DNA from: Ophioceras dolichostomum | Lineage: Eukaryota; Ascomycota; Sordariomycetes; Magnaporthales; Ophioceraceae | NCBI GenBank assembly: GCA_003049485.1 | Contig: PYST01000119.1 | Location: 1 to 64,000, forward strand | Length of the DNA stretch: 64,000 nt | Reading direction: 5' to 3' | Part shown: piece after piece, positions 13,411 through 25,790 of the stretch | Layout of the letters: the number at the start of each line of letters is the position of its first letter | How positions within the stretch are numbered: position 1 is the first letter of the stretch | Position numbers and translations under genes: made by a program | The notes under the pieces: generated by a model | What the model was told of the DNA's origin: nothing | Databases searched by the model: none | Seen by the model: the letters and a program-made list of their open reading frames with translations, nothing else

Positions 13411-14803
13411 ATGTCACCACTCTCTTGGAGGAACGTGGCCCTGCTGGCCGCCGCCGCTGGCCTCGCCAGTGCGGCGCCGACGGTGGAGCTGGAGACCACG
13501 AGCAAGAACCCGGCACAGGATGCGATCCTGAATCTCAGGGGCATGGCACGGGTGCGGTTTAGCAGCGTGCCCTACGGCGTGCAGCTGAAGAGCTGCGTGA
13601 GCTCCAACAAGATCGCCCTGACCTTCGACGACGGCCCCAGCGACCTGACCCCTAAGGTGCTGGACCTGCTGGAGCAGAACGGCGGCCTGAAGGCGACCTT
13701 CTTCATGGTCGGCAAGAACGGCCAGTACGGCATCTCGTACCCCCAGTACAGGGCGACGATGAGCCGCATCATCGCGTCGGGCCACCAGATCGGCTCCCAC
13801 TCGTGGAGCCACCAGGACTTCGATACGCTCAGCGACGACGCCAAGATGGCGGAGCTCGTCAAGAACGAGGAGGCCTTCGCCGACGCGCTCGGCTTCGTGC
13901 CGACCTACTTCCGCCCGCCGTACACGCACTGCGCCGGGGCTTGCCTGTCGATGCTGGGCGACATGGCGTACCATGTGGTGAGTAACGTGTTTGTTAGCGA
14001 GTTTGTTCTTCTGGTGGTTGTACTAGAGTATCTAACCTCTGGTCCTTGGGTGGCTGTTGTTTGCTATCAACTATCACCTCTGGCCCCTCAACTATTACCT
14101 GTGACCCCTTTTGCTTTGTACCGTGTTGTCGTCAGCAATAACACCACTGACTCTTTTTCCATACTTTCCCCAGACCGATTACGACCTCGACACCCTCGAC
14201 TGGGAGGGGGACATCGGCGCCTCGAAGAGCATCTTCTCGGGCGCGCTCAACGCTTCCCCGCGGTCCTACGTCGTCCTAGCCCACGACATCCACCCGGCCA
14301 CCGTTAATGACCTCGTGCCGTTCATGATCGACCTCGCTAAGGACAAAGGCTACGAGTTCGTCACGATCGGCGAGTGCCTCGGCGACCCGCCCGAGAACTG
14401 GTACCGCGACCCTTCGAGCGGCGGGCCCTACGGCAACGTGAAGCCCCCCGTCCAGAGCACGACGTTCAAGACGCCCGACCCGACCACTTCGAGCACGTCG
14501 ACCTCGAGCACGTCGACCTCTAAGAGCAAGAGCTCCTCGAGCAGCTCTTCTTCGACTTCGTCGTCAACGAGCAGCTCTAGCAGCTCGTCGTCGAAAACGA
14601 CGACCTCGAAGCCCACCTCGTCGTCGTCGAGCGGCAGCTCAAGAGGCAGCACCACGGCCGCGCCGATAGTGACGGGCACGGGCACGGGCGCGGCGTCGAC
14701 GCCTACCAGCAGCAACGCCGCCGTGCCCGCCCTTGGCGGCGGGCAGTCGTTGGTGGGGTCGGTTCTCGCTGCTGTCGCCGGGTGGACGCTGCTGCTGCTA
14801 TGA
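13411..14803 (+). CDS. secreted, probably GPI-anchored chitin/polysaccharide deacetylase, 2 exons
   Basis: Carbohydrate esterase family 4 enzyme that removes N-acetyl groups from chitin (to chitosan) or a related polymer, acting at the cell wall. Exons 13411-13977 and 14174-14803 join in phase and give 398 residues. A signal peptide covers about residues 1-22. The NodB motifs are all visible: TFDDGPS (71-77), SHSWSH (129-134, metal-binding histidines), RPPYTH (168-173), the DWEGD block (about 198-202) and AHDIHP (about 225-230). A Ser/Thr tract of about 110 residues and a hydrophobic C-terminus ending LLLL follow, typical of a GPI-attachment signal. The upstream ATG in this frame at 13309 would bury the signal peptide, so the start at 13411 is preferred. 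An ascomycete wall-remodelling role is likely; activity on chitin rather than another polymer is inference. Confidence 0.93.
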
Positions 14804-16689
14804 TGATAACCGTACGGTGCCACCTTTCTTATGCGTTACGGTTTTCTCTGCTTTGCCCTACCGTTCACTGCCCCCCGTTATACCAGTACTACATAGAGGA
14901 AATACCAGTACCCCAGTACCTACCCATTTACCACAGCACCATTCCCTTAGTGCTCTCGCTGCTCTGCTCTGCTCCGCCTCGGCATGTCTTCTGGCCTTGC
15001 TCCCTGGCTGTTGTGGGTCCTTCTTTTGCTTAACTCCTTGCCTCTGCCCTTTACTCTACTTCTTTTGCTCCCCTCGCTTGCCAACTCCAGGCAATTGCAA
15101 TCGCAGATGCAGATGGCGGCGAGTGGACTTGTTATGGTCTACCCCATTTTTTAATTGATGGCACTCAACGCAACACATGCCTTTCACGATCATGTTTTCT
15201 TCGGGGTTGCATCTTCTTCTCGGGAATCCTCATTCTATCGATCTACCAGCCTACCTGTCCGAGCGATTGACTTACTGACTGATTGGGCTCGTTGCTTTCG
15301 AACGTGCCCATTCAGACTATCAGTCGGTCGGTCGGTCGTCGGTCAGCCAGCCAGCCAGCCAGCCACGCAGCTAGATCAGCAACATCAAACAGTCGAACCT
15401 GTCCGCCAGACAGTCATGCGAACGGGAAGATCGAAAAGTATTAAGGTTTTTAATATGTAATGGCGTTTTTTGCGCAACCCTTGTTTGCTTGCTTGTCTCT
15501 AGTGCTTGGGAGGATTACCTAGGTCTGGGCTGTTGTCATTCGTGTCCCCCTTCCTTCCATCTCTATCTGCCAACGCTTTTGCATGGACGCTTTTGCATGG
15601 GAACTTCGAGTTTGTCGTCTCTTATTTGAGGAAAGGAAACGTGGAGGGAAAGGGAAGACTGACCGACTTCTTGCTGCTTTTGCTTTTTTTCCCCCTCCTT
15701 GGCTTGGGTTTGGGCTTGGCTTGGTTTGGGCTTTGATGATTTACCTACTCTACCTACCTTCCTTTCTGCTATACCCTTCTTACCCTTTTCTCGATTCTGG
15801 CGATACCCATTTGCCTGGCACGACGGATTCCACCGACAGTGGGCGGATTGGAGCGAGGGGTCCCTTGCCCTCTTTCTTTGGTGGTATGGCGGAAATACCC
15901 AACTGGACCGGGAACCGGCAAGAGGGGGGGATTTAATGTTTGGAGGACACTGTCGTTTGCTTTGCTGTTGGGGAGGAGGGTTTGGATTTCTACTACTACC
16001 ACTGCGCCTACAACGACTTGATGGGAGAGCTCACATACACTCGAGCTGTCAATCGGTCACTATATAAGTTGGATGGATCATTGGATAGGATGTTACAAAC
16101 CAGCGAAGAAGTCAGCAAATACAGACTGATATGCCTTTCCAGTATAGAAAGGCAGGTAGATGATCCAAGCGACTAGAGGAAATATCGACTATCGGAAGGG
16201 TGTCATGGTGATGGTCGTAACAAACGTGTAGAAGGAAGTCCTTGGCTCTCTCAGATGTGGCATGATGTTGCAATGAGCCCTCCACGCCGCCACGCCTCTC
16301 CCCAATCTCAGTCAGATCTCCAAGAGGACAGTGGCCAAAAAGTGCGGGAGCGAGCGAGCGTCGTTGGAATTGAGTTCACCGGATGCAATGCTAGACAATT
16401 GCATTAAGGGAAGGGTGGACGGGAGGATCAAGAGGCTAAATTGGGGTTGCCGTCTTAGTCTTGTCTTGGAAGCTCCCATCAATGTCTGGGAGCAACCCGG
16501 TTTTGCTCAGTGGCGATCCCGCGGGTTTCACTTTTGAGGGTGCTTACACGTCGTCTCATCCTCCACGCCACCAAGAATCCGACGCCGATTTACAAACGAA
16601 TCGGGAAGTTTGTAAGGGAAAGGGGGCAAAATAAGAAAATTAGGGAAATTGGCTAGACCTATTTATATAAAAAGGCCTCTAGTTTCTTG
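14804..16689. other. intergenic region with short tandem repeats
   Basis: Contains the deacetylase 3' UTR and the 3' end of the hydratase gene. No supported gene. TCGG and CAGC-type tetranucleotide repeats occur at about 15323-15365. The open frames between 15.1 and 16.5 kb overlap in several phases and look random. Confidence 0.6.
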
Positions 16690-17979
16690 TCAGGTCATGA
16701 ACACAGGTTTCCGCTTCTCCAAAAAAGCAGCCATGCCCTCCCTCGCGTCGTCAGATCTCGCATGGAGCACCATCACCCTCCCCGCCCACCTCGCAGCCTC
16801 CTCGTAGCCGTCTCCGCCGCCTCCGCCGCCGCCTCCCGATCCGACGCCGCCGCCACCCCCGGAATCGCCAGCACCACCACCAACACCGACCACACCCTCA
16901 TCATTACGCCCCCGGCCGCCGATCCCGATCTCACTAGCACCCCTTTCAGAGAAGCAGTCGCCGCCGCTGCCGCCGCCGCCACGCATCCCAACCTGCGTCC
17001 AAAACGCCCACTTCCCCAACGCCGTGTTCTGCCCCGCGCCCCGCGCCACCGTCTCCACCACCTCCGCAACCCTCTCCTCGAATTTCTCCGGTTCCACGAC
17101 ATCGACGGCGCCCGAGCCCCGCACGGCCGGATCGCTCACTGCCACCGGCTCAGCACTCAGCAGCATCCTCGCCACCAGCCCGACGCTCAGCCGCCTCACC
17201 GCCGCCGTCGCGGGGCTTGTGCACGGCAGTCCCAGCCTCGCGCCGGGGAGCTGGAACGCGCTGTCGGAGCGCGCGAGGACGTAGTCTGCGGAGAGCGCGA
17301 GCTGCAGACCTGCGGCTGTGGCGAGGCCGTGGATGGGGCAGATTATGGGGATGGGGGAGCGGTGGATCATGGACATGACTTCGGCGCAGAGCGCGAAGGT
17401 GCGTTTGATGTCTTGGGGGGAGAGGGTGGAGAGCTCGCGCAGGTCGTGGCCGGAGGAGAAGATTGGGAGGGAGGGGGTGGTGCTGCGGAGGACGAGGACT
17501 GAGGGGAGGGTTGCGTGGTGGCGGGCGTAGGTTGCTGGGGAGACGAGCCAGGTGTCGTCGTCTTCTTTTTCATGGTTGTTGAGGGGAGGGGAGGAGGCGT
17601 TACGAGGGGGATTGGTAGAGGGTTGGGTGTGGTGGTGGCCATGATGTTCGGAAAGGGCCGGAGTGGCGTCGGGGGTGGGCCGGTGGTGCTGCTGCTCGGA
17701 CTGTGCTCGGTGGGCGGCGGTGGTAGTGGTGGAGCCAAATTTGGCGGATTTGGTGGCGGCGGTGGCGGCTGCTGCTGCTGCTTCGAGCTTGGGGAGCAGA
17801 GATGGCCGGAAGGGAGGGAGGACCAGGAGTCGGCCTGTGAGAGGCGAGGTAAGGGCGCGCACCAGCTGGGAGTGGAGGTCTTCGAGTATCGAAAGGCTCA
17901 GGGCGTTGCGCCGGGACGGGTTGTTGAGGAGGATGTAGGCCGCTTTGGCGGGGAGCTTCGGGAGGAGTGATGCAGGCAT
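16690..17979 (-). CDS. enoyl-CoA hydratase/isomerase family protein (ECHDC3-like), single exon
   Basis: Crotonase-fold protein of 429 residues, probably mitochondrial by analogy with ECHDC3. Its precise substrate is unknown. The N-terminus reads KAAYILLNNPSRRNALS, the usual first strand of the family. Residues IFSSGHDLRELSTL supply the oxyanion-hole GHD segment, and PIICPIHGLATAAGLQLALSADYVLA is the second oxyanion and substrate region. LPGARLGLPCTSPATAAVRRL and ALGKWAFWTQVG follow, and the end is KRKPVF. The start is the ATG at 17979; the frame extends further upstream but only with a GTG. Two low-complexity inserts are unusual: about residues 75-140, rich in Ala, Thr, His and Pro, and a long Gly-rich tract near the C-terminus. 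ECHDC3 proteins are usually near 300 residues. The inserts could include an unspliced intron, but no stop interrupts them. Confidence 0.85.
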   Translation of the reverse strand: MPASLLPKLPAKAAYILLNNPSRRNALSLSILEDLHSQLVRALTSPLTGRLLVLPPFRPSLLPKLEAAAAAATAATKSAKFGSTTTTAAHRAQSEQQHHRPTPDATPALSEHHGHHHTQPSTNPPRNASSPPLNNHEKEDDDTWLVSPATYARHHATLPSVLVLRSTTPSLPIFSSGHDLRELSTLSPQDIKRTFALCAEVMSMIHRSPIPIICPIHGLATAAGLQLALSADYVLARSDSAFQLPGARLGLPCTSPATAAVRRLSVGLVARMLLSAEPVAVSDPAVRGSGAVDVVEPEKFEERVAEVVETVARGAGQNTALGKWAFWTQVGMRGGGGSGGDCFSERGASEIGIGGRGRNDEGVVGVGGGAGDSGGGGGVGSGGGGGGGGDGYEEAARWAGRVMVLHARSDDAREGMAAFLEKRKPVFMT

Positions 17980-20900
17980 TGTGATTGTGGCTTTAGTGAT
18001 GACCAGTGTTGCTAAACAAGGAGGTCTCGGCACCACCCTATCAGGCTGGGGTTATTTCAGGCTGGTTGGTGGTAACCGAGATGGCAACCGCCGCGCTCTT
18101 TGCAATCCAGACTCTGAATCGAGGTTTGGACGGGAGAGAGAAATGGGAAGGGAGGGGCCAAACGGACCGATGCAATGGCTCGGCTGTTCGGACCATGGCA
18201 GGGGAAACAAATGCGATGGCCGGGTGTCGACCGGCTTGGCAAAGCTACCCCGCCCGACTCGGTGCATCGGGTACGGGTGCGGCTCGCTGGCCGGCCCTCG
18301 GTTTTCCAGCGCTTGGCTCTCGACTCAGCACCATTGATTGAAATCATTACCCAGTCGCACCCGTGGACACCAGTCTGGTGCCAAATTTGGCTTTGGGTTA
18401 CGACGGCAACCGCCCCTATTTTTTTTTTTTTTTTTCTATTTCGGGATCAACCGCAAACTCAATTCCATCCCGTGCGCAGTCCAGCCAGCACAGGGTCCAG
18501 AATGGCGTGTTTGGTGATGGGTACTGATGGCGGGGGCAGACCGGTCGGATTCTGATCACTTCCAGGCTTTGGCGACTCTGCAGACCTGCCATCCGGAAGT
18601 TTGGTGGGGTCGGCGCTGCGAGGTCGCTGCCCGGAAACCTGCAGTGATGGCGAAGCGCACTGATCATCAGTGAGCCTACCACAGTGTCCATTATGTGAGG
18701 ATGGGACTGTCCGGTCCCTTAGACTCTACTTCATCCTTGCCTGCCTCCGGGTTGCTGAGCGTTACTAAGCGGCTGGGCGGGTTTTCACATGTCTCAGTGT
18801 TCCTCGCCAATTGGCCTGCCTGCCATCATCGGGCCTCAACGCTGTGTCACTGGGCTTTCCATTGTAGGAGCTTTTCCTTGGAGGGGCTTCACTGGTTCTT
18901 TTCCTTCACTCAAGGAGAGAGAGAAATTTTTCTCATCCACCATGGTAGCCAACTGGCGGGTGGGTGCAGGCACGGCCGAGGCTTTCCAGGAAGGTCCAGT
19001 TGAAGATGTGGCCGGAGACTCACTGGAGACGAGGATGACAGCGCCATCGCCTGAGACCAACAAGGAAGAGCCCTACCTGAAAGACTCTCGACGCCGCGTA
19101 TTGACCGGTCAATCTCCCAGCCTAGGAGACCCTGGAGCTCTACTCGGCGACCGTTGCCCCACGCCTTATCACCAACACCCCTGACGACTTGCTCGGTGGC
19201 GGGCCTGAATCCGGCGGTATATGGCTATAGCCTCCAAGTACTTTGATGCCGCGCGGTTTGGTGCCTTTCCTGCAAGTTGGCGAGAGAGACAGCTCAGCCT
19301 GGTTTTCCAAGCACTGTATTCTAGTCAACGAGGAAGTGCTCAAGCGAAAGGATCATCCACATCACACCCCCCCACCCCCCAGGCAAAGTCGACGTTGTTT
19401 GTAGCCCATATGGGGCAATCATTAAGTCGTGTTCTCTGGGCAGCAAGCCATAGAAAGTGCACAATAAACCACCGAGGTCTCGTCGCGCGGTGGTAGAGTA
19501 ACTTTCTCTCCCTACCGACCTTACTGTCTGCCGCCTCGGTGCCTAAGCAGAGGTCAAGCAGATGTCGAGCAGTGAGCACTGAGCAGCGCAGTGACTCCTG
19601 TACAACCCAGCCCCTGTATTATTCACAGGGGAGTAGGCGAGTGCAACAGAAAGGATACTGCTTCCTCAGGCGTCAAGATAAAGGGTTTCGAAGTATCTAT
19701 CCCTGCCAATCAATCGCCGGCCAGAGGGATTCTCCACTGTGAATGAAATAGTGGCTGGGTTGTATAAGCCTCACAACGGAATATGGGCTCGACAGCGTCG
19801 GGAACCTCGTAACTTGGTCCGGCTGGCCACCACCTCCCACCAAGAAGCTCCGGTCGGCTGCGGAGTCCAAGACCCTAGACGATAGGCGGTTTAACAAACT
19901 CACGTCCTTGCGTTTCGTAAATCACATTGGTGGTATTGGTGTGGTCCGACGGTACAAGGGCGTGGGCGACCTTGGAGTCCAGAGGCGTGCGGTGTTCCAT
20001 TCCGTATGCCATCCACAGGGGATACTTACGTTGGTACCAGGTAAGCGCCCACACTTGAACTTCTGGATCTCGGTCTCGTCGACCAACTCCGGTAGATCAG
20101 CGTGTTCACTCCTTGATTTGGAATCAGCTCCCACTTTAGACCAACAAACGCCTTTCTTCTTTACTCCTCTAACCTCCTCTCGGCCTCTCCATACCGCCAT
20201 CGCCCAGGTTAGTAAAATTTGGCATCTGACTTGCGTGAACTACGCGCAGTGACGGGTGCTACGACTACCGGCCAACCACTGGCACGAAGACAACGCCTGG
20301 GCACTATAAACTCTCTACATATACGCATACCCCAGCAGCCGAACCGATGGCTTCCGGCACCTCGATTTTGAGCTCCTTTTCGTCCCTCAAGCACGTTCAG
20401 CTGCAGCTCATCGTCCAAGAGCTCCCCCAGCAGCAGCAGATCACTGGAGATTACCTCGTATGGAAGCGCCCAGCGCGTTCAGTTGCATCGATACACCGCA
20501 TGCATCTCGAAGCCTCTAGCCGACGGGAAGATACAGCCAGCTCTCCAGATGTATCAAAGGTTAGGTAGCTTGGGCCGGGATGGGATTGGATGAGGCTTTA
20601 ATTGCCAATGAAAGACTTGCAACCGATGGAGATCCCGACGACGTCGCCACCCTACCTCTGTTTGGAGCCTCGTGCAGGTTAACTACGAGCTATTTGTTAA
20701 TGCCCTGCACATGCTGCATGTACTTGAAGAGGGAGGTACTGTCGACGAAGATGCTATCCAACCCGCTTTGCGAGCTCGAGATAGTGAGATGGATCAGCAA
20801 AAGAGGTAGTTTATTGCTCTCTAGGACTGATAATTATCAAATTAGCGCCGGAGGCAGAGTGAGCTAGTTGATGGATAAGAGAATGACCTATAGGGAGAGA

Positions 20901-22988
20901 GGAGGGTATGAAGGAGGACGAACCGTCGGAGAGATGCGACGTATCAAGTGCCTTTTCAACCTTCCCTTGGCGGTTCGGAAGGGAAACAGCCTCGCAGTCT
21001 TGAAGAAGAAGCATCACTTCGGTTGCGTCTCGTCTGGCGAGTGAGGCTGGCTTTGCGACACGGCAGCTGTTGTATTTATGTACAAGGTGACGTGGAAGCG
21101 TTTGGGGGCTTCATCTCGTCCCCGTTCTATCATATCCCTTGCAGATGGGTAGGCGCAGCGCGGGTGACCCTGGGGTTTGGGGGCGCAGCATATGGTCCAA
21201 CCTCGTGGGGTGTGATCATCAGCTGGGATGCGGGGAAGGAGAATGGGTACCGGAGAGGCAAGGGGGGTGGTCTTTCGATTGCGGCCGTCTTGTGTCGTGG
21301 ACGAGTGATGACGACCAGTCAGTGGCAGTCACTGATTTGTAGTAGCCGATCGGATGCTCTCTGTCGGTCGGCTCGTCTCTCGACCGGGGCTATTTTCTGC
21401 AAGTTGCAGTTGCTTGCCGCCATAAGCGCTAGAGTCGGCGTCTGTTGTTGTCTTTCGAAGACCAGTCGATATCAGGCGTCCACGTGGTGGCGACCTTTCC
21501 ATCCTGCTGTGGCCTTGCAGCACTTTTGGGACCAGATGTGGGCAAATTCGAAGATGCGGCGTCCATGGGATGGGATTTATGTAGTACCTCTGTAGGTATG
21601 TAAATACCTCCTTGCTCACTAGGCATCATCTCCCAGCAGCAGCCCTTCCATGATACCCGGCAGGACGGCTAGGTAATTTCGCTGTGCTTCATCTCATCAC
21701 CTATGGATGATTCTACCAGGGTGCGCTCATATGTACATTAACACAAATAATCTGTCCATGCATCTCTTCCCAATATGTCTAGCGTGCACAGGGGGCCGTT
21801 GGCATGTGGTCAGGGTTGAGAGGAAAATCGTACCCTTGCATGATGCCAAGGTGTCGTTGGCATATACAGTGTGCGGCCTGTCGCGACCAACAAAGAGCAA
21901 TTGGCCGACATCTCCTCATTGTCACCATGTTCTCCCCACTTTCGCGGCCAGGGTCCCGGTGATCGCAGGCGAACAGATTCACGAGGGACCCAGGAATTGT
22001 ACGTAGTAGTCCAGCGACCATCTGAACGTTCCACGTAACACAACGAAGAGCCGCAACACACGCACAAGGCCTGCTGGACGCACAAGAGGGTACCTACATA
22101 TTACATACACTGACGCTTCGTCCTTGTGCTCTGTAATTCCCTAACCACCATGCATCCTGCTTGTACGGGGGTTCTTCTGTGTTCGCACAACTCATCCATC
22201 AGCCGCGAGGACAATGCGTGCAGGTAGGCACCTGGCCCGGGTTGCAAATACAGACACCTCTTCGAGTTGTGCAGTCGCCAACATGCTCGCCGCCTGCGCG
22301 CAGCAGCAGGGGATGACATATATGCATGGAGTTCGAGCAAAACGTGGCTGTTCTTCACTGAGACTGGTCGACTTGCCAGTTCATCACAACTCCCGCAGCT
22401 GCAGCTTGGCCCCTGCATGTCCGCTCGACAGGGTGCTGTTCGAGCTCAGCTGAGCTCAGGGAGCACATCACAGGTTTACGTAGGCCGGCTCTGTCATAAA
22501 CCAGGATGAAGGACAGGCTGCTGCATCGCTTTCAACACTTCTCCTGTCGCATCTGGGTATGTATTCCGTGGGAGGGCAGTTTTTCTCCTCTGCACGGCCC
22601 TTGTGATATTTTGTAAAATCTCCCCTGTCCTTTCTGTTGGTCTCGCTACGCACGGAATACTGTGTACATATATGGACCAACACCAGCCAACCCCTTTTCT
22701 TGGCTTCTTCCACCACTTTAACATTTTAATGACTGCCGCCCCATATGTCTGAGCCTCCTTGATCTTCCTTGATCTTCCTTCCCTGGTTCGACCACTGATG
22801 AGGCCGTCCACTGCCTTCCACGCTAACCATCGTGCCGACCCCCTTCCGTCTTTTGATGATCCTTTTGATACGGCGCAGCAAGGACACCGAAAGGGGCAGC
22901 GATTCAAAACCCAACCACCGTCGTCGGCAGGGCTTGCTCATGGTCCATCTAACGAGCATCCCTCGCCGTCACCGCTCAGCGCCGCCGG
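17980..22988. other. 5 kb gene-poor region
   Basis: No gene could be supported. A T16 run lies at about 18420-18435. The best weak candidate is at 20347-20816 (+): an ATG about 40 bases after a TATAAA at 20305, a 73-codon frame, then a separate frame reading VNYELFVNALHMLHVLEEGG near 20676-20735. I could not find a splice pattern joining them, and two frames stay open over the second block. The 215-codon frame at 20948-21595 has no domain I recognise. A small tandem of CTTGATCTTC is at about 22757-22772. Confidence 0.5.
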
Positions 22989-24820
22989 ATGGACGCCAGG
23001 TCGGACTGGACACTCATGGCGGGGCCCGTCAGATCACCTGAGGGCATGATATCGCCAGAAACCGCGGCGAACGCGCAATGGAGTCCCCGGCCGCTACCGC
23101 CGCTGGTGCCAGAAGATGACGGGCCGCAGTACTCGACCCTCCCGGAGTCGGTCGACAACAGCAACCGGGGTGAGATCCAGTGCGTGCCGGACTCCTCCCT
23201 AATCAGTAGGTCCACGAGGGATGTCAAGACCCCGACGAACGGCGCCGTGCACCCATACCCAATCCCGGGCGTCGCGCCGCAGACCACGGCGGGGAGTGGC
23301 GGTGCACTGGATGGAATTGGTGAGCCAGCGCCGCCGCCAAGGCCATGGTACAGGAGACAGAAGATCCTGATCGTCGCCGCCGTTGTGCTCCTGGCCGCCA
23401 TCGGGGCCATCGTGGGCGCTGTAATAGGGACAAGGAGCACCACCAGAAACAACGCCACAGGGACGGTGACCACCCCGTCATCCTCCGGCGGCTCATCCAG
23501 CTCAGGGGACAGCAGCTCAGGGTCAGGGGGAGACCCATCCCCGACCTCAATCCCCACGCCCTTCGCCCTCCCTCTGCCCTCCGACGTCCCAGTGCCCATA
23601 CTCGCAACCTCCCCCTTCGCCTTCTCCGCCCGCCGCGCATTCACGCTCCTCCAGTCGCCCTACAGCCCCAACAACCTGCTCCTCGCGCGCACGTCCTCCG
23701 ATGCATCCGACAACGCCGTGACCACCAACTCCTCCGCGAACCCGGAGATCCTCAAGCTGAAATACGCCCCCGTGCTACGAACTCCCCTGTCCATGTACGC
23801 TCGGCCGGTCCAGGCCTCCTTCGGCCAGTTTCCCGACCAGATCCTCGTGCAGATCATCTACGTGCACCAGACCATTAGTAAAGTCCTCGAGCTCGTCTAC
23901 GTCCGGCTCTACTGCTCCTACGCCTCGTGCGTGATCAAGGACGAGCGCTTCCTCCCCGTCAGCGAGGCGCTGCTCGACAGCTCCATCCTCTTGTACCCGA
24001 TCCAGATCACCTGGTTTAGCGAGGGGACATCTTTCTGCTCCTACTGCTTCGCCGTGTTCTTCTTCCGCACGTACCCCGCCACCGACACCGCCATGTCGGC
24101 CCTCCCCTACATGGAGAGGCAGACTTTCAACTACAACGACATGATAGGCAGGAACGGCGCCGTGTACAAGCTGCCGACGGGCGAGACGGGCGTGGCGATC
24201 ATGGCTACTGAGATTAATGGCACGGGGAGCGCGTGGAGTGCGAATATTTACGCGATAGAGGTCGCTGATAGGCTGCTAAGGACCGCTTCGATGAATCTAG
24301 GTGGTGCTGGTGAGTATCAGCAGCATCTTCCTTTCACCTCTCCACTTCCACCCCATCCGCACGCCCATCAACTCCCCCTCTCCGCCTCCTGCTCAGTCCT
24401 GCCCAAAATCTCTCGTCACTCCCCCTTACCAACACAAACTGACTCACTGACTGGCTGGCGTCTGAACGAACCCCTGAGCGCAAAACAGCCATCCTACTCT
24501 CCACAAACCCAATCCCCAACGCCGTCCTAACAGCGACATGGTGCAAATCCACGAACCTCAAGCACGTCTTCGCCGTTTCCAACAGCGACTCCTCGAACGG
24601 CCAGATCCGCGAGGTGCGCTACTCGAACGCGACGCTCGACCTTGTCGCGACCGACTCCTCGCAGCTACCGAGGGGGGTCGACAGGGGCACGAGGACCATC
24701 GCGGCGTCGTGCTTCGACTCGACGGTGCAGCTCGTATACTGGAGGGGAGGCGGGCTGGTGTACGTTGAGGGGAAAGACGGGAGGTGGGGCGCTTCGAGGC
24801 CGTTCCTTGATGGGGTTTGA
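22989..24820 (+). CDS. single-pass membrane protein with a large extracellular, possibly beta-propeller lectin-like domain, 2 exons
   Basis: Protein of 550 residues read from exons 22989-24309 and 24489-24820. The donor is GTGAGT, the acceptor AAACAG, and the split Ala codon closes the frame. Residues 1-125 are hydrophilic and Pro-rich, probably cytosolic. The sequence RRQK then precedes one strongly hydrophobic segment at about 128-150 (ILIVAAVVLLAAIGAIVGAV). A Ser/Gly/Thr linker with possible N-glycosylation sites follows, then about 370 residues with repeated blocks such as GVAIMATEINGTGSAWSANIYAIEV and TIAASCFDSTVQLVYWRGGGLVYVE. This layout, a tail-anchored type II membrane protein with repeated hydrophobic-aromatic strands, recalls fungal proteins carrying a fucose-specific-lectin-like propeller. 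The fold is inference; I cannot assign a ligand. Confidence 0.72.
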
Positions 24821-25790
24821 GGTTGAGCTTGAGCTTTTAGTGACACATCGTAGATTGGGAGGTGGGTGCTACGACGGGGAAGGGTGTTGGAAGAGGGGGT
24901 ATTGGATGGAGGGGAGGACGTCTGGACGCAAGGATGGACTGACGGATTCACTTGGGTGCAAAGGGAGGAATGGCTCTTTTCGGAGTTCTACGCCGTGTAG
25001 AGCAAGCGAGCGAACGAACGAGCGAGTGTAAGCGATGCCCCCATTTTTTTGGTTGGTCGTTTCCTCTGCATGGCCACATAGCCCTGTTTCCTCTTCTCTG
25101 TTTTTTTCCTTCTCCTTCTTCTTCTCCTTCTCATTTTCTGTATTTATTACGAACCTATCCGGCCATCGTTTGCGACGGCGGTAATATCAGCATGAAGTGC
25201 CATGTAGGGGAGCGAACCAATTTCCTTGTCACCCCCTCTTCGTCTTCCTTCGCGTAAATATCTTCTCTTGCGTGTGCCGTCTGGGGGGAGGATATGACGG
25301 ATCTGGCTCCAGCGATCTCAATAAGGACTAGACCGCCCACGATTTCGGCCTCCATCTTGCAGTATTGAGCCGCAAGGACACAAGTGCAGCCTCGCTGTGT
25401 CAGTCCGTCAGCGAGTCTCTCGTTTCCATATCAAGCAGCAGGCCGGCCGAGACACCTCGAGTCGACCAATATCTGCCTGGCTCCTGTCAGTTTCGACACC
25501 AGCCAACGATGAGTCAGGTCTCGGGCTAGGCCGTGTTTCTGGTCCAGGGGTGGTAGCATCGCAAAGTGAGATAGACACGTACAAATAGTTGCATATTACC
25601 TAGAGCTGTTAGCAGGCAGGCAGGCAGGGCACGCATGCAGCCGCTGATGGTCACGGAGGCGAGGCCTCACCGGCTGCGGCGACGCAGGCGCGTCGCGCAA
25701 CGACTGATTCCTTGCGACTGACTGATATCACCTTCTGTCGCCCAGAATCACGCAGTGTCTTTCTATCTGCCGCTATTGTCTGCTGTCAGC
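24821..25790. other. intergenic region, no gene seen
   Basis: 3' flank of the membrane-protein gene and then unremarkable sequence. A GCAG tetranucleotide repeat lies at about 25612-25628. Nothing else could be supported. Confidence 0.6.

Noticed and set aside
16687..17502. 271-codon plus-strand frame opposite the hydratase gene
   Set aside because: Shadow of the minus-strand gene; sequence is Ala/Arg/Pro-rich antisense text.
20347..20816. Possible small spliced gene with a TATA element upstream
   Set aside because: No splice pattern joins the open blocks in phase and two frames are open across the second block; kept only as a note.
20948..21595. 215-codon plus-strand frame
   Set aside because: No recognisable motif or signal; codon pattern does not stand out from other frames.
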